DNA from: Melanocharis versteri
Taxonomy: Eukaryota > Chordata > Aves > Passeriformes > Melanocharitidae
Assembly (NCBI GenBank): GCA_013397845.1
Contig: VZTG01005248.1
Location: 3,356,341-3,420,340 of the forward strand
DNA length: 64,000 nucleotides
Direction of reading: 5' to 3'
In this document: positions 37,245-50,605 of the stretch, piece after piece
How the letters are laid out: each line of letters opens with the position of its first letter
How positions within the stretch are numbered: position 1 is the first letter of the stretch
Translations under genes and position numbers: made by a program
Notes under the pieces: generated by a model
Databases searched by the model: none
The model's input: the letters and a program-made list of their open reading frames with translations, nothing else
Told to the model about the DNA's origin: nothing

Positions 37245-39091
37245 GCTTCTTTTCATGATAGAGGTCAGAAATGAAAATACATCTTCTTCAAAACCTCAGT
37301 CCTCTTTTGAATTTTTTCACTCCCTGGGAGCATAATTAAGAAATATGCTCTGCATTTTTCAAAAAGCATTTTTTAAGCTGCAGGAAAATTAGGCTTTAGA
37401 TTTTAGATATACAGCTTCAGTTAAGTTGTATGATGATAGCATGGAGCCAGGCAAAATCAATTGGTTGTGTCCTTTCTCTTTCTTGCTGTGATTATAAAAA
37501 AGAATGTCTGTCTGGCAAGACAGAAGTGTCATCTCTGTGCTCGGCATCTGGGAGCAGGCACTGCCACTGAGGTAGAAAGCTGAATGGAAGAACATAACAT
37601 TTCACGTTTTGTAATTAATTCTTTAGATTTCAAGGCTTCTGATGAAACGTGAGATGTTCTCACTTTCTTTTCTTATTGTAAACCATAAAGCTGGGGTTTA
37701 AAAAAAATTTAAAAAGTAAAACAAAATCAAACAAAATTACAGCTGACACTCATTATAAACTCCAAGAATGATTTTCAGTTTTGGATCCCTCTTCCCTCCT
37801 TTATTTTTCTCAGAAACACACCTCCTTTCATTTTTAAAATGGGAGTTTCAAAAAAATTGCACAGTTTAAAGGCATAAGTTAGCAGAAATATATGTATGTA
37901 TATATAATATATAGCATATAAAAATTCTTAAATCTGTCATTATTACTGATAAATTTAAAACTCAAATCAGGGATTTGAAAAATTTCAAAAAATCCTAAAC
38001 TATGAACTAATGCAGTGCCACTCAACAAAAGGAGAGAGAACAAAATGGTGAAGATCATAATTTTGCTTGCAGGGCTGGTTCCACATATCTCAAAAGCCTA
38101 AAAGGATTTCAGAGGATTATCTTCGCCTAGATTGCTGTCACTCCTATTAATCAGTCTTTATTGATTGCTTAGTCTTTTGGTCTCCTCAAGTTCAACAAAA
38201 AGTCTATAATATACTGCCCTTGAACACATAAATAAATCTATTTGAATCACACAGGAACTGGAAGCATATGAATATGTGATTTTTATGACTCACATAACCA
38301 TGAGCTCCAGAGGAGTTTACAAGTATTTTTAACATATTATCTCAATATATAAATCAAATTTCAGCCATTCATTACGTATCAACAAGTAGAAGAATTTGTA
38401 AGTGTCCTACACGAGGTATATGTAACAGGAATCCTTGTTTAAATTAGTAAAATTAAAGTCAAAAACTGAAAAAAGACATGAGGTAGCTATTCAGAAAATA
38501 GAGTATTTTTCATAACTGCTCTGTGTACTGATACAGAGTTTCTCTGACATTTTGATCTTACCAGCAAAAGTCACTTAAGATAGGGAAAATAAAAAGAAAA
38601 TAATATGCAAAAAGTTAGAATATGGACTTCATGTTGTAGTTGTTTGGTTTTCTGTATAAGCATTGCTTTATCTTTTATTTGTTAAATATCCAAGAAAATG
38701 TTTGCAGAAATTTATTTAATGCAAAACCAAATGTGTTTGGGTGGACTTCTATGAATGGATAAAAACACTTTTGGTAGGTTGGTTGATTATAAAATATTGT
38801 GGAACTTCAATAACCTGCTACAAAGTTCAGGGATATTTTACAATTAAATACTGGGATTTGTAAATCATCCTCAATTCTGTCTCTTTAATAAAATAATTTT
38901 TGGAACCATTTTGATCAGGAAACAAATTCATGTTTTTACCTGCTTGTAAAAAACTCCATACCTTCATCAGTTCCTCAGAAGTATTTGAGTTTCCTTTGTT
39001 GACCACCTAAGCTTACAGGTTGATAAAAAAATAGTTACATAGTGTTACATCACAACCCTAAGCAGGTCATCCAAAGTACGCTGTGCCCATG

Positions 39092-39127
39092 AGAATTTTC
39101 CTTTCTCAACAGAGAAAGGAAAATTCT
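39092..39127. repeat. Perfect 16-bp inverted repeat with 4-base loop
   Basis: agaattttcctttctc at 39092-39107, loop aaca, then its exact reverse complement at 39112-39127. A G:T pair can extend the stem by one. It is far too long to be a chance palindrome in this window. There is no gene or terminator context. Confidence 0.97.
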
Positions 39128-40572
39128 TCATACATTTTTCGCCTGATTTCATCTTTTCCCTATTTCAGAAAATGATGATTCACCCTCAGAAGGTGCGAAC
39201 TTCTCTACAGGTTGATCTCTAAGCTTATGTTTAAATGGAGTCTTAGGAAAGATGAATTCTGGTTGTGACATGTCTTATTTTTTCAAGGAACTTCTGTGTT
39301 TTTCCTCTCTTTCAATCTCTTAGAAACACAGAAACACTTTGCACCAGCTCTCAGTCATAAGGATGGGATGCATTCAGCTGAAACTGCTATCTTGTTCCTT
39401 CATAATTGGGCTTCTGTAAATTTATCCATCAAAGCTCTCACAAAATTAGAAAGATTTTGTAAAAGAAAGGATGAGTCTTGATGAATAAACTCAATTAAAG
39501 AAAGACGACCAAAAAAAAGTTAACTTCCTGAAAAAATTGAGCTCCATTTGATGGAGAAGAAGCTTCAGAAAATCAGGCTGATAAGGGCAGCTGAGGGTGA
39601 TTAAAAATTCCAGATTGGACATTTTAAATTTATGGTAGATTAGCAATGATGAAACTTAAACAAAACTCTCAAAGTTATGAAGCCAATGACAAAGTTTAAG
39701 TGCAGAAGGTTATGATGAAACAAGTTACGATCCATATGCTCCTAGTGGTAGATGGCATTTTAATGTTATTGCTTAATGATACGTTTAATTTCATTTTATG
39801 TTGTTTCTCATAAAAGGGAGGAAATGGCAGTAGAAAAAATGTCTGGTTTCAACTTTTATATACTTCATGGACGCAAGTCCTGAAAGCAAAACAGTACTAC
39901 ACAAAAAGAAACTGTCTTCAAAAGCAATAAAATATATGCTCCACGGGAGACTTACTGATCTTTAACAATTCTTTAAGGGAATCCAGTGGCTCATAACATT
40001 TTTAAAATAACATGTTTGCATAAAAATTACAGCCTAAAATAAGGGGAGAGGTGACTAAGAACTTCCCTGTATACATTCTTATTAAAAAGTTAAGTTTAGA
40101 TCTTTCAAGATTGATAGTATATATTTTCAGAACAGGAACAAAGAGAATTTCCAGATATAATACCTACTTATGATATTTACAGTCAAAAAAATTAACATGA
40201 CCATGATCATTATTGTACTCTCTTTCTCTATTGAAATTTTCCTGAAAGTTTATTTGGCATGTACAGATCACTGCAACATATCTACACTTATCACACACCC
40301 AGACAGAAAATATGGTTTGTAAGTCAGCCATCAGAAATGTTTTCTTCACTTTCTAGAACCTCGTACCAATTATTTTAATGAAGGGGGGAGGGATACAGAG
40401 AACTTCACAATTAAAATGCAATTTTTTAATGCATTTAAGAACTGATTCTAGAAGTTTCAGGAAATAACATTTATTGTCAAGCTGAAGCAAACACTTTGGT
40501 AAGCCGGAAGCTGTCAAAATTTGAGGGAAGGTAAATGTAAATATAAAAACATGGATATACTCAACAAAAACA

Positions 40573-40606
40573 GGGGTTTTTTTGGTTGTGGTTTTTTTTT
40601 TTTTTT
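40573..40606 (+). repeat. G/T-only tract
   Basis: Thirty-four bases of only G and T, ending in a long T-run. Low complexity, similar in style to 24955-25042. Confidence 0.88.
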
Positions 40607-43580
40607 CCTATGTGGATGAAAGAATGAAAAGAAGTATGGAAATTCTCTATCCCCTGCTGGTTATCACAAATCAAATTGCCAAGTGAAGGATTTGATAGTG
40701 TATTTCTGGTACTACTTCTATAACAAGGTTAGTTCCACTACATAGCTCTTTTCGTAAAGGGCAAAACTGGAATAATTCAGCAATTACTTTCCTGTCAAAC
40801 TGCCCTCTGGTACTGAGGTGGCTTTGGGAAGAAAATGTCACTCACACTGTTGATGTGGAAAGCCTAGGAAAGTCATAGACTGTAGGCACTGAAGACAAAT
40901 CATGGAAAGTATAAGAAAGAACAAATTATTTCCTAATTTATTTTGTAATATTTTATGGGAAGGGAAAAAAAAATCTAATGGCATGAAATTTTAAGAATGC
41001 ATCATCATATATCCCATCTTTTGTTTACATTTTATCTTTTCATTACTTTGATATACAGCACAGCAAACTAAGACAACCGAAACTTCAAAACTATGAGCAA
41101 TATGTTATAAATAAATAGTCCAACACAAGCAAAAATCTGTGCTGTGAATGTTGACACAACCTCCCTAATACTGCAGCTAGAAAACTACCTAAGAAATTGC
41201 AGATGTGATGATTCTTTTCAGCCTTTTCCAGCAAGTTACTTTTTATTTCGCTTTTATCTGCCTCGGCTCACCTGACTCGTTTTGTGCAATGCCATTTGCT
41301 GAAATAAATGTCATACATTTTTATAGAGACTGTTTACTGGCACAGGAAATAACTTTTATTTCAAGGGAGAAAATATTCATTGTGAAGGAAAACAAAGCTA
41401 TTGTTTTTCTCTGCAATACTGTGAGTGGATGTTGGAATACGCATAAAAACAAACGTGTGTATATACGCAAGTGCTTTCCTATAGGAAACATTATAAAGAT
41501 AATTGAATTAACATCCCTAACTAAATGGATCAAAATGAATATGCTCTGAAAATAAAGTTATCATTTCACAGGAGTTTTTAATTTCAGGTTACAGACGACA
41601 TTCAGAGTCAGTCGAGGACAGATGGCCACAGAACCAAAAACCATTGTGCCTGCCTTGCCAGGCTAGTTTTAAATTCACAGGATGACTCAGTGAACTTGAA
41701 ATGTCATGCCAGATTCTAGTAAGAAAACTATGCAAGGCTTTACAATTTATCACTGGCATCTTAATTTAATCCTGGAACTAATTAGGAAGCTTGCAGACAA
41801 CCCAGAATCCAAGTGCTATCTGTTCCTATTGACTTTTTGAAAGAGAAAGTGAGGGTTCAGAACTAAGAATGTGTCATACCACAACCTTTTGTTCTTGTCA
41901 TTGTCAGCTAAAAGCAGAAGACAGTTATGTGGGAGAGAACTAACATTTTATAATTTTCAATATGGTAGAATATGAAGGCAGACTTCGTTTGGGCTTTACT
42001 TTTTGGAATGAATCTTCTTAAAGTAAAATAGAAACCGAGAATAAAGGTATGAGTGAAAAATAAAAGGGGTTTTTTTAAAACATTTTGACAAAATTGGAGT
42101 GAAGTGAAATGAAATAGAAATCACAATCTAATTTGGTTTATAACAAAACCATCTCTGTGGTCAAATCAATTTTGCAATCATTAATAACTAATTAGCTGAA
42201 GAAAATGGATTGGCTTTTATTTGTATTTGGTTGCATGTTATGATCCTTACATTTGTGATTGTGAGGGGTTATTATTTCCTAATAATGAGGTATAAAAATC
42301 CTGTAAAGCAACCTAACTTGCCAGTTGTATTTGTCAAAAGTTAAAAGCTTTCCTCATATTGGTGGAGAACAATACAGCAGACAAGTCCTTTAATAAAAAA
42401 GGCCAAAAGCCAATATTAATATCAATTGCACCTATTTACTTATCTGTCAGCTATTAGTGGGATTTTCGAATGTAGATAAGCTTTTCAAAAAGAGATGCTT
42501 AAATCCTACACCTTCTGGGTTGTTTTTGCTGACGATCAGTGATCTGCTTTTTAGAAGTGCCATGCATCCAGCAGTTTCATCTGCTGATGGAAACTCATGA
42601 CCACAACTCCATATATATAAACATAGAAATCTAACTTCAAACTAATAATTTATATAAATCTAAACTTTTCATATTAAATACGTTTCTTGTGTTTCTTGAT
42701 GTAGAAATTGTCGACATGTTTGACAGCCACACTCCTTTTTGGGCACTGATCACTACATTGAGCAGAGTTGTGTCTAAGTAAAATCTTGTAGCCGTGCTGA
42801 ACTAAGCTGAGGTGGAAAAGCAAGGAAGACAACTGAAACAGGACTATTTGGAGAAATCCACTGAAGTGCTTTCAACTGACATCAAATGGAGCCATTAACA
42901 TTCTGGATTATGTACTTCCAATTGATTTTTTTGTCCTAAAAGGTCCTTTTCAGTGTTTTTGTGGGAACAATACTATGATATGTTCAGGTATTCATTTTCA
43001 GGCTTTCAAGTTATTGAACTACAAATAGTCCATCCTCCTTATCAAAGAAAAATGACAAATAACAAAAGCAGTAAATGCACCAACTGTACCTGTGTCTAAG
43101 TAACCATGGAAAAAAAAAGCCTTTGTGTGACTCTGTCAAATCGCTTTAAAATTTAAAGCTGAAATTGTTGTTCCATACACAAGGAAACCAGAAGAAGGGC
43201 AATTACTGGAAAAAACTGCAGGCACTGATATTATTGCTCATGGAGAGTACTGTTCAGAAGAAAATATTTTTTTCTTTTTTCTTTTATTCCTCTTGGCTAG
43301 ACTACAGTTCTGATATAGACTGAAATAACCATCAGGGTGGCCTAAGGAAAGTGGAAAAAAGTTTTTAAACTTTATTAAGTCATTGTGTTCACTCCTTAGA
43401 TTTCACTCTTACAGATGTAGTGTGCACTCTTTCTCCTCCCACACCTTTCCTTCACAGGGAAGATTGATTTTTCTGTAATAATACTAGGATAACTGCAAAG
43501 AATTTAATAAAACATTTCATCATTTTGTGTAAGATTAACAACTTTGAAAATGTGTTGGACACAGATAATGAGAATGGCGC

Positions 43581-43604
43581 TTTTTTGTTTTTTTTTTTTT
43601 TTTT
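43581..43604 (+). repeat. T-rich homopolymer tract
   Basis: Six T, one G and seventeen T. Confidence 0.9.
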
Positions 43605-46142
43605 AAGATGACAGTTTACTTAAAGATACCTCCTCAGACTAGTATTTTAGACACCTGGCCTGGCTGCTGAAGAAATAAGGGAGCCGAGGAGATGCAGCTG
43701 CTATTTAACACCTAAAAAAATCCAGTTGGGTCCAAAGCCCAGCTCCAAAATCAGATCTTGCTCTTGCTAAATATAGTATAATGGAGACTAGTATCACACA
43801 TAAGATATCACTTTTCTCTTTGAAGCCAGGTAGATGCGAAATATAACTCTGAATTTAATGAGAGTAGGATTGTGTCCAGTATCAGAGGTTCCTTCTATAG
43901 TACATTTTTGGCAAGACTAAAGAACATGTCAAACCGTCCTGCGTCTGGGTCCCCCAATGCTCTCTTTTCAAAGTACTGAAAGTGTAGATACTTGGCTGAA
44001 GTTTATATATTCCAGGCACCCTGGCTCCAAGCCATGCTCAAAGACATGAACTGGAAAACATCTTTTATTTCAGATGCTACAGCTTGCTGCTGTGTTTTTG
44101 CACACCCTTGAAGTCCTCAGCAAGAACCCACAGGACAGACAAGTAGATCCAGATAGAGCAGATATTTATCTCTAGTATACAGTGGTGAGGTAGATGCCAA
44201 GGCCCAGTTATTTATCAGCTCCAGAAACAGTAGTTCCAGGGTAAGCAAGTGATCCTAAGAAATGTGAGTGTGAAAAGTATATCTGGTAAATCCCTGCCAA
44301 GAACTGAGCATGGAACTGTGAATCCTGTAGCCTGACTCTAATAATCTCGTACTAATAAAATAATCACTTTCAGTGGTTGGATGTACTGATATTTATACCC
44401 AAAGTAGAGAGCTATGAGACCTCTGGTGTCAATATCTTTTTTCTGTTAAGTAATATCACAACTGATGGTGACTTCAGTGTTGTGAGAAGGGATTTGCAAG
44501 CTCTACATTTCATGTGGTTCTAGTAAAATGAGTTACTATTAAAACTAGATATTGGAAGGTTTGGCTGTAGAGATGGCTTTGATACCTAGCTAAATGACTT
44601 TTAAGAATTACTTTTCTGTCTGGAGTGTGTTTTTCCAGCAAATCTCCCCATTAGCCCACTTAGCACATTTTGATTTGCTTTGTGGACAGTCTTGGAGTGT
44701 GAAGAACTTCAGGAGTGCATCTAGAACACTAATAGGAGTTCAGGCCATTGGCCTGAAGACCAGAAGCAAACACACACAGATAAGTACAATGTGTTTATCA
44801 GTTGCTCGGTACTGACCAGTTTGTTCTGGGGATCTGCTGGAGCTGCACAGCGCTGCTTGCAAATCTGTTGTGTCCTGGCAAGCAAGGATCAAATACAAAG
44901 GAGACCACCTTCCAGTTTTGAAATACCACACAACCTCAGCAGACCACGAAAACCTTCTACTTCTACATTCATTAAACAACTTGAAAGCATCAGTTTTGGG
45001 AAACATAGAAAACTGAAGTGCCACCCAGCTTTAGCACTGTAATTTTATTTTCTCTATATATTGCTTTTTTTGTGAAATTACGGACACCTTTTATGTGAAA
45101 ACATTTAACTATCTAGTTGTGCTCTTGTTCATCCTTCAATATCATTTCTGTAAAAGACTCTTGTGTTAAGGTGACAGAAACTGGACAGTAGAACAAATAA
45201 ATTGAACTGGCTGAGGCATAAGAGAGGCTTCCTCTCCCTTCATGTTTCATAGCTAGACCTAACAATTTGTTGGTCCTCTTGCTTGTTATTGTGAACTAAA
45301 AAGCTAAAGAAGCATACTCCTCTCAGATAAATGGAAGCAGTTCCTGCTGGTAGAGAGTGGATTCTCACAAAGCACCCACTGATTGACTACTGATCCTACG
45401 CTGCTGTAGAATTATACAGAGACGCAATCATATGCAAAGTTTTTCTGTCCACTTGTCTGAAGTTTATACGATTAATAAGTTCTCTTTTTTTCACATGCAA
45501 ATAAACATACTATGTATGTAACTTTAGCTAACGTATACTTTATTCTGTTAATCACTATTTGGTACTACTAGCTTTCTACTTCAGTCATTCTTGTGATAGA
45601 TTTTTAGGAAAACCTGTAATACCGGTATTAATATTAATCACAATCATTAATACCTTCTGTATTGCCACTGTATCAAGAAGAGAATACATTAAGTAAACTA
45701 AGTGAAACAATAGGGTTGCAAACCAAAGCATGTGTTGTGTGATTTGAACATATCATAAAATAAGAAATGTATCTGAATTACAAAGTACAAATCCAAATCT
45801 GAATATTCTTCCTCTTAGGAAAACTTTAATGTCATTCTGCACTGTGACACATGTTCATAAGAATTTTTGCTAAGACTGAAGCATCACATTTTTCTGAAAC
45901 GTTTCCTCTGAAACTTTAGGGTCCAGAGCACACCATCATGCCCTAAACAGTCTTTGCCATCTGCCACAGACCCCAAAATCCCTTCCTTTGGTAGAGGTAG
46001 AAGTAGAGCCAGTGAAGCCAGTCAGTAGTGCACAGGTGCATAGCTACTGACTGTGGGAGAAGGACACTTAACATTTGTGTCCATGCAGGCACAAATATGC
46101 GTGTATAATAAAAATTTAGGAGAAAACAGCTAAGGTGAAACA

Positions 46143-46190
46143 CCTTTCTTTCTTCCTTCTTTCTTTCTCTCCCTCTCTCTCTTTCTCTCT
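46143..46190 (+). repeat. Pyrimidine-only tract, (CTTT)n(CT)n
   Basis: Forty-eight consecutive pyrimidines: first cttt-type units, then ct dinucleotides. Such homopurine-homopyrimidine stretches can form triplex structures. Confidence 0.95.
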
Positions 46191-48742
46191 ATGATCATTG
46201 GATGCAATATACAGTATTCTAAAATCTGCAGGAGTTGGAAACTCATACGACACAAGAAGTTACTGAGCAACTTCTGTGACAGATGATTCTTCTCTAACAA
46301 CTAGCTGAGCCATAAACTTTTGAAAAGGTCCCGTAGAACATTCTTCAGAATATTCAGGGTATAATGCAAAAGTTGCTACATTAATATTTTGTGGATTTTA
46401 GTAGGAAAAGAAGAAAAAGATGCAAATGCAATATGCAATTTTTTCCATGTTTTGCATTTTTTTGTCAAATTTTCACAAGTTTGAAACAGAAGACATCTGT
46501 GGCGAAGGTGGTCGTATATCTCCGTTTACATCACAGGACTTCATATTGTAAATTATAAGAGTCATAATTTTAGAATACCAAAATGTCCTGGTTTTCAGTG
46601 TGATATGGAAGGTGTTGAGTCGCAAAACCATTGGGTTATTATCGATGTATATGCACAACAGATAAGACTTGAATTTAGGTTAACTGCGTAGTAGTCAGTA
46701 AAATTATTTGTATGACTTCGCAGTTACAAAATATAATCATCATAATCAATTTGTAAATTTGTTTCTCAATAACTGTCACAGACGATGAAATTGTGATGTG
46801 ATTTTATTGATCTTTACATAGAATGGCTTAGAGAGTTTACCTATGACTGACTATCAAAATAAAAATTAGTGTGGGAGCTTTTCTCTCACAGAATATTGCC
46901 ATTAATTTTCTGCTGGTTATACAATAAGTAAGGGGGTGTTCATTTAAACAATGTGTCTTTAAGAAAATCTAAGCATAATGACTCACACTAAAATATTTAA
47001 TCTTTAATCACAGATACCACTGAATGTTTCCCAAACACTCAGAATTTCCTTATACCTAACAAAAGAAATATTCTAAAGTAACCGATTACACTGTGGTGAA
47101 GCTTTTGAAGAAAAAAACAATTTTCCCACTGAAAGAAGTGTCAGTTCAGATGACACCTCAGAAAATTATTTTTGCAATACAGGTCAAATAGTATAGAGTC
47201 TATCTGAGTCCCTAATAAAACCAGCAGAACACCTCATACCTACTCAGACATACAAAGCCAATGTCAATGTTTGCATAGCTCTTCTTGGTATCCTTTTGAG
47301 CACTTCTTGGCTTTACAAAAGTTTAGAAAATATTTTTTTTAGCATGATACCTCTAAAATACAGTACATAAGAGAACTCATAGGTTCTAAAGACTTCCTAA
47401 AGCTATAGAAATTGATGGCTTTGTAGATTTGACTTAAAAGAACGATTAAGTCTGTCATGCTTAGGAGGTTTGCTTTTTTGTTTTGTTTAGAAATTGTTCA
47501 TACACACCCAATATAAGTAATAAAACATTATTTTGGGAGATTTGATGTGCTCTTGTATTACTTGGAAACTGCTTATATGCATTAAAAGTTTGGTATGTCC
47601 TAGGAGCATAATTTATTTTTCCAGACAGGTAGTTGTACAATGACCATCTTGTCTGCCTTCAGATTTCAACTGACTTTTACACTGATACAATCAAAATCTG
47701 AAGCTTTATTTAAACTTATTTAGCTCATGATTATGTGTAAGATACAAAGAATCGGTGGAAGGTATTTGCTACAGCATACAATAAGGAGAGATAATCTCTA
47801 CTTATTTTTAATTTACACCTTCAAGTTCTTCCACAGATATGAGCTGTACATTTCTCAAGATAATTATTGCTAAGAGAATGAACTTAGTAATTTGACCAAA
47901 AAATGTGTATAGGTGGAAGAAGAAGAAAACCTGCTCTCTGCCTTTTTTGAGAAGTGTGGCAACATACAGGAAACAAAATCATCACTTTTCAGCCTTTCAC
48001 ATTTTGTCATATACACAAACAGAAAACTTTAAAAGGAGGATCCCCTACAAAGTTAAAATTCATCTGATAACAATTAAGATACAGATTTCAACTCAATTCT
48101 TCTCTGTGGATCCCATTTTTTTCCAACTTTATGGCAACACTGTTCAGCCAATCTCCCCTGCAAGGAATTATTCCTAGTCTTCTCATAATAATGAGCCTCC
48201 TGCAAAAGCAAGTCTGCAAAACCCGAAGTTGATTAATTCAGTTTCCTATCTGATTAACTGTCTCATCTCCCCTGACTGATTACAAAGGAAGCCTATAGCA
48301 ACAGAAAAATTATTGTTCCCCAGCCAGATGAGTCTTACAAACTATTCTATGACAACTGTCATAGAAGAACAATCACTTACAAGGTGACGACCAAAGGAAA
48401 TTCAAAGCCTTGAATTATATACTAAATAATTAAATGCCAGCTGCAAATTCCAGATATGGAGCAGTGACTGTACACTACTTTATATCCATCCAGAATTCCC
48501 TGGAGAAATATACCCATACCTGCATTGTATACATAAGAGATCCAGTGCCTTTGGCCTGTGTAGAATTTAGTGTGTGTGAACCGTGCAATGTGTGAACAGT
48601 ATAACTGACCCTGCTGGGAGCTCCCACAGACAAAGGAAAGTCATCTAGTGGCTCCCAGAAGCTCCCTCTAGGCTGTCTGATGCCCTGAAATATGGGTAAA
48701 TAAAAAGATGTACTCATATTTCACCTGCATAAACTAATATAT

Positions 48743-48773
48743 AAGGAAAAAAAAAAAAAAGAAAAAAAGAGGA
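48743..48773 (+). repeat. Purine-only A-rich tract
   Basis: Thirty-one purines dominated by A. Confidence 0.88.
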
Positions 48774-49085
48774 TGGAATCTGAGAAATCCAGCTGCATGG
48801 TCACATTTGTTTGTGACTATGACAAACCTGAGCTTGAACATCACGTTGTATACCATGAAAATTGTAGCAGAAGTTTTGCCAGAAAAAAGGATATTTAAAA
48901 TCCTTAGAGTTTTTTTACATAAAGCATCTCCAGTTCCCAAGAGGGAGACTTGGCAAAAATGCCAAGACTATTCCCTAGAATGTATTTACATCAGTAATAA
49001 ATGCAAGATGACAGCATTGGAGCATGCTTCCAGAGTTAGTGCAAATTGCAGCTCAGTGGACACAGCTGTCAAGGGGAGGGGGGGG

Positions 49086-49920
49086 NNNNNNNNNNNNNNN
49101 NNNNNNNNNNNNNNNNNNNNNNNNNNNNNNNNNNNNNNNNNNNNNNNNNNNNNNNNNNNNNNNNNNNNNNNNNNNNNNNNNNNNNNNNNNNNNNNNNNNN
49201 NNNNNNNNNNNNNNNNNNNNNNNNNNNNNNNNNNNNNNNNNNNNNNNNNNNNNNNNNNNNNNNNNNNNNNNNNNNNNNNNNNNNNNNNNNNNNNNNNNNN
49301 NNNNNNNNNNNNNNNNNNNNNNNNNNNNNNNNNNNNNNNNNNNNNNNNNNNNNNNNNNNNNNNNNNNNNNNNNNNNNNNNNNNNNNNNNNNNNNNNNNNN
49401 NNNNNNNNNNNNNNNNNNNNNNNNNNNNNNNNNNNNNNNNNNNNNNNNNNNNNNNNNNNNNNNNNNNNNNNNNNNNNNNNNNNNNNNNNNNNNNNNNNNN
49501 NNNNNNNNNNNNNNNNNNNNNNNNNNNNNNNNNNNNNNNNNNNNNNNNNNNNNNNNNNNNNNNNNNNNNNNNNNNNNNNNNNNNNNNNNNNNNNNNNNNN
49601 NNNNNNNNNNNNNNNNNNNNNNNNNNNNNNNNNNNNNNNNNNNNNNNNNNNNNNNNNNNNNNNNNNNNNNNNNNNNNNNNNNNNNNNNNNNNNNNNNNNN
49701 NNNNNNNNNNNNNNNNNNNNNNNNNNNNNNNNNNNNNNNNNNNNNNNNNNNNNNNNNNNNNNNNNNNNNNNNNNNNNNNNNNNNNNNNNNNNNNNNNNNN
49801 NNNNNNNNNNNNNNNNNNNNNNNNNNNNNNNNNNNNNNNNNNNNNNNNNNNNNNNNNNNNNNNNNNNNNNNNNNNNNNNNNNNNNNNNNNNNNNNNNNNN
49901 NNNNNNNNNNNNNNNNNNNN
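49086..49920. other. Assembly gap (835 N)
   Basis: Unknown bases. The left edge is a G-run (GGGG, A, then eight G) at 49073-49085, a kind of sequence that often stops sequencing or assembly. Its true length and content are unknown. The long open frames that cross it (48807-50035) exist only because N is translated as an unknown residue. Confidence 0.99.
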
Positions 49921-50449
49921 CAGAGTAATTATCACTTACCCAGTAGAAAAAAAATGACAATGACCAGGGCATTCTGGTGGTTTCGATGTTCCTGTACACC
50001 ACTCCAAAAATGAAATCATCAGAACTTTTCAACATTTTCCATCAAACTACAGCTACACTCCTATACTGAAATGTTACATTATTTGTGCTGATTAAAAAAA
50101 ATAGTCAAACTATCTTATGCCAGATCAAGTCAGATTAATGTTAATCTCTGTACTTGACTGTAGAGTCATTTCTGATGGGAATTTTATGTGAATCCATACT
50201 TGAATGGGATAGATTTTATCTAAAATTTTCATTATAACTGTACATAGCCACTACTTTTCTATTATTATTATTAATATTACGGTCGCTACTATTACATTTT
50301 AATAAAAGAACAGGTAACCTAGCTTTCTGTGTTAGTTACATGGTAGAAATAAATTTAGCTACTTTTTCATAAGTGCAAGGACTGAAGTCATTCATTTATA
50401 CTGCTTTTGCAATAAGCAACAGTTAAAAGCCTCTTTGAGTTAATAAGAC

Positions 50450-50605
50450 TGGATTCTACTGCTGTTTCAAGTGTGGCCTCAGGCAAATCATTTCACCTCT
50501 CCAAGCCTTTCAATTTCCACCCAGAAAGAGGGGCTATTAATACTTATCTACCTCAGAGGGGGTATTAGGCTTAATTCCTTACTGTTTATAAAAGAGCTGA
50601 TAAAC
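50450..50605 (+). mobile_element. Ancient MIR-type SINE
   Basis: The plus strand follows the MIR core and 3' part in order: 'gtgtggcctcaggcaaatca', 'tttcacctctccaagccttt', 'caatttccacccagaaagag', 'gggctattaatacttatcta', 'cctcagagggggtattaggc'. This parallels the MIR order: ...gaccttgggcaagtca, cttaacctctctgagcctca, gtttcctcatctgtaaaatg, gggataataatacctacctc, acagggttgttgtgaggatt. MIR is a tRNA-derived SINE with a CORE domain that was active before the mammal-reptile split, so a bird copy is a very old relic. The A/B promoter end is not clearly preserved. Confidence 0.8.

Larger units (their letters stand above)
36117..49085. other. Long unique AT-rich non-coding stretch
   Basis: About 13 kb with no recognisable gene or dispersed repeat. 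It holds homopolymer and G/T tracts (37227-37244, 40573-40606, 43581-43604), a perfect hairpin (39092-39127), a pyrimidine tract (46143-46190) and an A-rich tract (48743-48773). The 114-codon frame at 41205-41549 has no recognisable domain. Confidence 0.5.

Noticed and set aside
41205..41549. 114-codon plus-strand frame
   Set aside because: No recognisable motif, and its codon make-up reflects AT-rich background. No splice or promoter context could be supported.
48345..48366. 10-bp inverted repeat with a 2-base loop
   Set aside because: Stems of this length with short loops can arise by chance in 64 kb.
48807..50035. Long open frames of about 290-370 codons on both strands
   Set aside because: They consist almost entirely of unknown residues across the N gap, so they are artefacts.
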